From positions 801,028-865,027 of the forward strand of contig NZ_JARUQR010000001.1 in NCBI RefSeq assembly GCF_029767005.1: a stretch of 64,000 nucleotides of DNA, given 5' to 3'. The stretch's first letter is position 1, and the number at the start of each line of letters is the position of its first letter. The stretch comes from Thiomicrorhabdus sp. ZW0627. GTDB taxonomy: Bacteria; Pseudomonadota; Gammaproteobacteria; Thiomicrospirales; Thiomicrospiraceae. The notes beneath the pieces are model-generated. The model saw nothing but the letters and a program-made list of their open reading frames with translations, ran no database searches and was not told the DNA's origin. The position numbers were made by a program, and so were the translations under genes. Below are positions 59,869 to 64,000 of the stretch, one piece after another.

Positions 59869-60741
59869 ATGTCACCAGATCTGTTAACCAAAGTCATCCT
59901 TCCTGCCGCCCTTTTCCTGATCATGTTCGGCATGGGGCTTTCCCTACGCCTGATGGATTTCAAAAACGTTTTACAATCCCCTAAAGCCGTCGGCATCGGT
60001 CTGATCGGACAGATGATACTGCTTCCGATCGCGGCCTTCATCATCGCCATAGCGCTAAACTTGTCACCTGAAATCGCGGTCGGTTTGATGATTATCGCTC
60101 TGGCACCGGGTGGCGCGACCTCAAACATGTTCACGTACCTGTCCAAAGGCGATGTTTCGCTCTCTATCAGTCTGACGGCTGTGGTAAGTGTCGTCACCCC
60201 TTTCACCATTCCAATCATCGCCGCTTTGAGCATGAATTACTTCATGGGTAACGCAACCGAATTCAACTTACCGGTGATCAAAACCATCGTGCAGCTTCTG
60301 GTCATCACCATCATTCCGGTCGCTCTGGGCATGTTTGTCCTGTCTCGCTGGCCGAATGCCGCGGCCAAAATTGAAAACCAACTGAAATGGTTCTCGATTC
60401 TGTTCCTGTTGCTGATCATCACGTTAATCGTCCTGAAAAACGCCGACAACATGGCGGGCTTCTTTGCCCAAGCAGGCCTGGCGACTTTGCTACTGAATGC
60501 GGTTGTACTGGTTCTTGGTTACCAGATGGCCAAATTGAGCCGATTGTCGCATTCTCAGTCGGTCTCAATCGGTTTCGAGGTAGGCATTCAAAACGGTACC
60601 CTGGCATTGGTCGTGGCCGGTACATTGATCGGAAACGAAGCGATGATGATTCCGGCTGTAACCTACTCGCTACTGATGTTTGTCAGCGGAGCGGTTTTCA
60701 GCTGGTTTGTCTGGCAGGTCTCAAAAAAACAGGCCGCCTAA
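59869..60741 (+). CDS. BASS-family (bile acid:sodium symporter-like) transporter
   Basis: A 290-residue inner-membrane protein with about nine or ten helices. IALAPGGATSNMFTYLSKGD and IGFEVGIQNGTLALVV are the two conserved sodium-site segments of the BASS family. Substrates in bacteria include organic anions such as pantoate. A link with the carbon island is possible but not shown. It ends at a shared terminator. Confidence 0.9.
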   Translation: MSPDLLTKVILPAALFLIMFGMGLSLRLMDFKNVLQSPKAVGIGLIGQMILLPIAAFIIAIALNLSPEIAVGLMIIALAPGGATSNMFTYLSKGDVSLSISLTAVVSVVTPFTIPIIAALSMNYFMGNATEFNLPVIKTIVQLLVITIIPVALGMFVLSRWPNAAAKIENQLKWFSILFLLLIITLIVLKNADNMAGFFAQAGLATLLLNAVVLVLGYQMAKLSRLSHSQSVSIGFEVGIQNGTLALVVAGTLIGNEAMMIPAVTYSLLMFVSGAVFSWFVWQVSKKQAA

Positions 60742-60765
60742 TTCCTGATACGATTCCTTACATAC

Positions 60766-60797
60766 AAAAAAGGCCTGGAAATCCAGGCCTTTTTTAT
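60766..60797. terminator. Bidirectional terminator between the BASS and HicA-like genes
   Basis: AAAAAAGGCCTGG, loop AAAT, then CCAGGCCTTTTTT makes a 13-bp stem with A- and T-tracts, between two converging genes. Confidence 0.92.
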
Positions 60798-60807
60798 TTT
60801 GAGAGAA

Positions 60808-61074
60808 TCAAATCGTATCCGGCGTCACCTTCACCTCTTCCAAGAAATGACGCAATCGAGTCACTTCATCCTTATCGGAAATCTCGTGACCATGATGAGG
60901 CAAGCTCACCACCAATTCATTCTCGCCAATGACTATCTTCGCTCGATTGGCTGCAGAAATCTCAATTTCCGCCCCGAAATGTTCCAGCGCATGTTCCAGT
61001 TTCTTCCAATCGATATTGGTCGAAATCGGATGGGCAAACACTTTTTCAATAATCGCTTTATGTTTATGGCTCAT
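60808..61074 (-). CDS. HicA-like (YcfA-type) small protein, no HicB partner
   Basis: An 88-residue protein: KHKAIIEKVFAHPISTNIDW, LEHALEHFGAEIEIS, NELVVSLPHHGHEISDKDEV and RLRHFLEEVKVTP. This pattern matches a chromosomal subgroup of HicA-like dsRNA-binding-fold proteins that are often encoded without an antitoxin. The His typical of the toxin active loop is not obvious at the normal position, and no HicB gene is adjacent. A toxin role is therefore doubtful. Confidence 0.65.
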   Translation of the reverse strand: MSHKHKAIIEKVFAHPISTNIDWKKLEHALEHFGAEIEISAANRAKIVIGENELVVSLPHHGHEISDKDEVTRLRHFLEEVKVTPDTI

Positions 61075-61181
61075 GCTGCTTTCCTTTTGTTATTGAATGA
61101 ATTTTCTTTAATTTCATTTTAGAACAAAACTGGCGGGTTTCCGAAAAACCTCATCCAAACTTATCTTGAATTAAGAGTGAA

Positions 61182-61919
61182 TCAATCTGCGGTGGCCAAA
61201 CTGCTGGAATCACGCAATTGCCCTATCAGGGTTCCCTTCTCTTCTTCCGTCAGAAAGCGCCATTGCCCTTCCTGCAAGTCACCCAGTTCAAGATGCATAA
61301 TTCGCTGACGCTGCAAACGGGTTACTCGATACCTCAACGTCTTGCACATTCTTCGAATCTGACGATTCAATCCTTGCGTCAAGATGATTTCAAAACGGTT
61401 TTCCCCCAACCGGCTTACCTGGCAAGGACGGGTGACCGTATCCAGTATGGCTACGCCGGACGACATGGTTTGAAGAAACTCTTGCGTTACGGGCTTATCC
61501 ACCGTCACGGCATAGACTTTTTGATGGGCGTTCTCTGCACGCAGAACACGATTGACGATTTCACCATCGTTGGTCAGTAACATCAAACCTTCGGAGGCCT
61601 TATCCAAACGGCCAACCGCGAACACTCGCTGAGGAAAATCGACGGCTTCTACCAGATTATCGGCAACCGAAAGATCGTGCGTACAGGTGATGCCCACGGG
61701 CTTGTGATAGAGAAGATAGATCGGATCGGGTTTGCTTTCAATCGGCACACCGCCGACCATGATGTGATCGCCGTCACAAATCTTCATCCCTAAAAAGGCC
61801 GTGGCTCCGTTCACGCTCACCTCGCCCTGTTCAATCAGACGGTCGGCTTGCTTGCGTGAACAGACCCCCGCTTCACTCAGGAATTTATTGATTCGGACTA
61901 GACGCTCATTGGAGTTCAT
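61182..61919 (-). CDS. rluF: 23S rRNA pseudouridine synthase, RluF type
   Basis: A 245-residue enzyme of the RsuA/RluB/E/F family. An N-terminal S4 domain (RINKFLSEAGVCSRKQADRL) is followed by the catalytic domain with the Asp in VGRLDKASEGLMLLTNDG. It also has ILTQGLNRQIRRMCKTLRY. Segments such as VTVDKPVTQEF and SSGVAILDTVTRPC place it with RluF. It lacks the long basic tail of E. coli RluF. Confidence 0.88.
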   Translation of the reverse strand: MNSNERLVRINKFLSEAGVCSRKQADRLIEQGEVSVNGATAFLGMKICDGDHIMVGGVPIESKPDPIYLLYHKPVGITCTHDLSVADNLVEAVDFPQRVFAVGRLDKASEGLMLLTNDGEIVNRVLRAENAHQKVYAVTVDKPVTQEFLQTMSSGVAILDTVTRPCQVSRLGENRFEIILTQGLNRQIRRMCKTLRYRVTRLQRQRIMHLELGDLQEGQWRFLTEEEKGTLIGQLRDSSSLATAD

Positions 61920-61964
61920 GACTATTGAGTTAAATTAGGAGAACTGAAACCGGGCAGGCCTGTT

Positions 61965-62672
<708 letters not shown>

Positions 62673-62693
62673 TTAGGCTTCGCTCTTCGCTTT

Positions 62694-63734
62694 TCAGGCG
62701 ATGGATTTCTGCAACATCGCATGCGGCAACATCTGGGTTTCCACCAGCGCCACCAGTGTCTTCAGCTGCGGATATTGTGCACCGACCTTGACGATGTAAT
62801 CCAACGTCAAAGGAATGTCGTTCAAATAACCGTCCTTGCCGTCACGGTGATACAGACGCGCAAAGATACCCGATGCTTTCAAGTGACGTTGAATGCCCAT
62901 CAAATCCATTGATTCACGGAAACCGTTCCATTCATCTTTACTCAGCAGATTCGCTTCGCAAAGCTGCAGAAAATAACTTCTCTGCCATTCCACCACCTGC
63001 TCGGCCGGCCAGGCGATATAACAATCACGAAGCAACGAGACCGCATCGTACGTCAAAGGACCGTGTACCGCGTCCTGAAAATCCAGAATACCGGGATTAT
63101 GCTCTGGCGTCACCATCAGGTTACGACTGTGGTAATCGCGGTGCACATAGGTTTTAGGCTGCTTCAAGGCCGACTTCTGCAACACGTCTTTGACCTCAGC
63201 CCAATTCTGCGAATCCAGTTTGCCCAACGGCATTTCCAAATGGGTGGCAAGCAGCCAATCCGAAAACAGGTTCATCTCGGTATCCAGTAATTTCGCATCA
63301 TAAGGCGGCAACGCTTCAGCGGATTTATGCCCCTGCTTCTGCAACGTCACCAAAGCCGTCAAAGCATCCTGATACAGACTGTCGGCTTCCGACTCGGACG
63401 CCGACGTCAATACCGACAGATAAGTCGTCGAGCCTAGGTCGGTCAACAATAGAAATCCTTGTTGCAGATCCTGTGCCAGCACTTCTGGGACTTGCAGTCC
63501 CATCCGCACCAATTGGTTTGATACCTCAATGAACGGACGGCAATCTTCATGCTCCGGAGGCGCATCCATAATAATGTAACTGGTCGTCTCGGCATTCGGG
63601 CTATCGACCTGGATACGAAAATAACGTCTAAAGCTGGCGTCACTGGATGCCGGAACCGGTTCGGAAACCTCACAACCCTGCAATAAAGGCTGATTTTCCA
63701 ACCACTTCAACATCCGTTGAAATCTTTCATTCAT
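62694..63734 (-). CDS. amgK: N-acetylmuramate/N-acetylglucosamine kinase AmgK
   Basis: A 346-residue aminoglycoside-phosphotransferase-fold kinase that phosphorylates the anomeric position of MurNAc. The catalytic loop is YVHRDYHSRNLMVTP, and the metal site is GILDFQDAVHGPLTYDAVSL. SSDASFRRYFRIQ near the N-terminus is typical of AmgK. It lies 33 bases before murU and is divergent from the probable lptD. Confidence 0.9.
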   Translation of the reverse strand: MNERFQRMLKWLENQPLLQGCEVSEPVPASSDASFRRYFRIQVDSPNAETTSYIIMDAPPEHEDCRPFIEVSNQLVRMGLQVPEVLAQDLQQGFLLLTDLGSTTYLSVLTSASESEADSLYQDALTALVTLQKQGHKSAEALPPYDAKLLDTEMNLFSDWLLATHLEMPLGKLDSQNWAEVKDVLQKSALKQPKTYVHRDYHSRNLMVTPEHNPGILDFQDAVHGPLTYDAVSLLRDCYIAWPAEQVVEWQRSYFLQLCEANLLSKDEWNGFRESMDLMGIQRHLKASGIFARLYHRDGKDGYLNDIPLTLDYIVKVGAQYPQLKTLVALVETQMLPHAMLQKSIA

Positions 63735-63791
63735 AGAGGAAATACTCGGTTAAAATAAACAATTTACGAATAATTAATGATTCTCTGCTTG

Positions 63792-64000
63792 ATGTCAAAC
63801 TTGATTCGCCACTTCCACAGACTTTCCGGAGCCGTCAATACCGGGGAAAAGCGCCAGTTTCGCCTATTTCGATTAGGTTGTAGCCGCTCAAGTCTGTTTT
63901 CAGCAGGCCTGTTGAGTTTGCTTGCAACCGCTCCTGTTGCCCAGGCTCAAGATCCTATTGACTGTAAACCGCAATGGATCGTTCCATTACAGGAAGTGCC
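63792..64000 (+). CDS. lptD: Exported protein, probable start of LptD (runs off the window)
   Basis: The first 69 codons are present. A basic N-terminus (MSNLIRHFHRLSGAV) and a later hydrophobic stretch (SLFSAGLLSLLATAPVAQAQ) look like a long signal peptide; the mature part then starts DPIDCKPQW. A divergent pair amgK-murU and lptD is common in gammaproteobacteria, and LptD has a conserved N-terminal Cys. The name rests mainly on that synteny. No strong ribosome site was seen. Confidence 0.5.
   Translation, partial: MSNLIRHFHRLSGAVNTGEKRQFRLFRLGCSRSSLFSAGLLSLLATAPVAQAQDPIDCKPQWIVPLQEV

Overview
The window comes from a chemolithoautotrophic, sulfur-oxidising gammaproteobacterium, most likely of the Hydrogenovibrio / Thiomicrospira / Thiomicrorhabdus group. 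This is inferred from a complete alpha-carboxysome operon with form IA RuBisCO, an adjacent LysR-type regulator and a DabB-DabA inorganic-carbon pump in one 16 kb block, a SoxXA-binding-like lipoprotein, and ordinary gammaproteobacterial housekeeping genes. No rRNA, tRNA, insertion sequence, prophage or CRISPR array was seen. Gene density is high and most strand switches are marked by clear intrinsic terminators.

Layout. 1-2.0 kb: the start of an OmpR-type response regulator (minus strand), divergent from seven tandem copies of a 44-residue signal-peptide microprotein (plus strand). A perfect-looking promoter with two palindromic operators drives them, and I do not recognise the family. 2.0-10.4 kb (minus): ybiT, htpG with a heat-shock-type promoter, a secreted protein of unknown function, and a chemotaxis operon cheD-cheA-cheZ-like. 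10.5-14.3 kb (minus): tadA and guaB-guaA. 14.6-20.4 kb: a SoxXA-binding-like lipoprotein, a CbiM-like permease, an RDD protein, serB, a Tat-exported metallo-beta-lactamase-fold protein, exbB-exbD-tonB and sufE.

20.5-36.0 kb (minus) is the inorganic-carbon island. It reads cbbL-cbbS-csoS2-csoSCA-csoS4A-csoS4B-csoS1 x3-ferritin-like-acRAF-McdB-like, then a terminator, a PII-like gene, rdgB, csoS1D, a LysR regulator and dabB-dabA. DabAB would accumulate bicarbonate, the shell would confine CsoSCA carbonic anhydrase with RuBisCO, acRAF would help RuBisCO assembly, and the McdB-like protein would space carboxysomes. Its usual ParA-type partner McdA is absent from the locus.

36.4-42.0 kb: a stand-alone trpB-like gene, htpX and gatCAB. 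42.3-52.2 kb (plus): a cell-shape and peptidoglycan block (mreBCD, mrdA, rodA, dacA, D-amino-acid transaminase) leading into ybeD-lipB-lipA. 52.2-64 kb: an Hsp33 lacking two of its four zinc ligands, yaaA, a hybrid histidine kinase with a REC-EAL partner, an EamA exporter, a periplasmic rhodanese, a BASS-family transporter, a HicA-like orphan, rluF, the amgK-murU recycling pair, and the start of a probable lptD.

Across the whole window the 8-bp palindrome CAGGCCTG occurs 21 times by my reading, where under one would be expected. It sits in genes and in several terminators, but is absent from the 15.7 kb that contain the carboxysome genes. With the microprotein array, this is the most unusual signal here.
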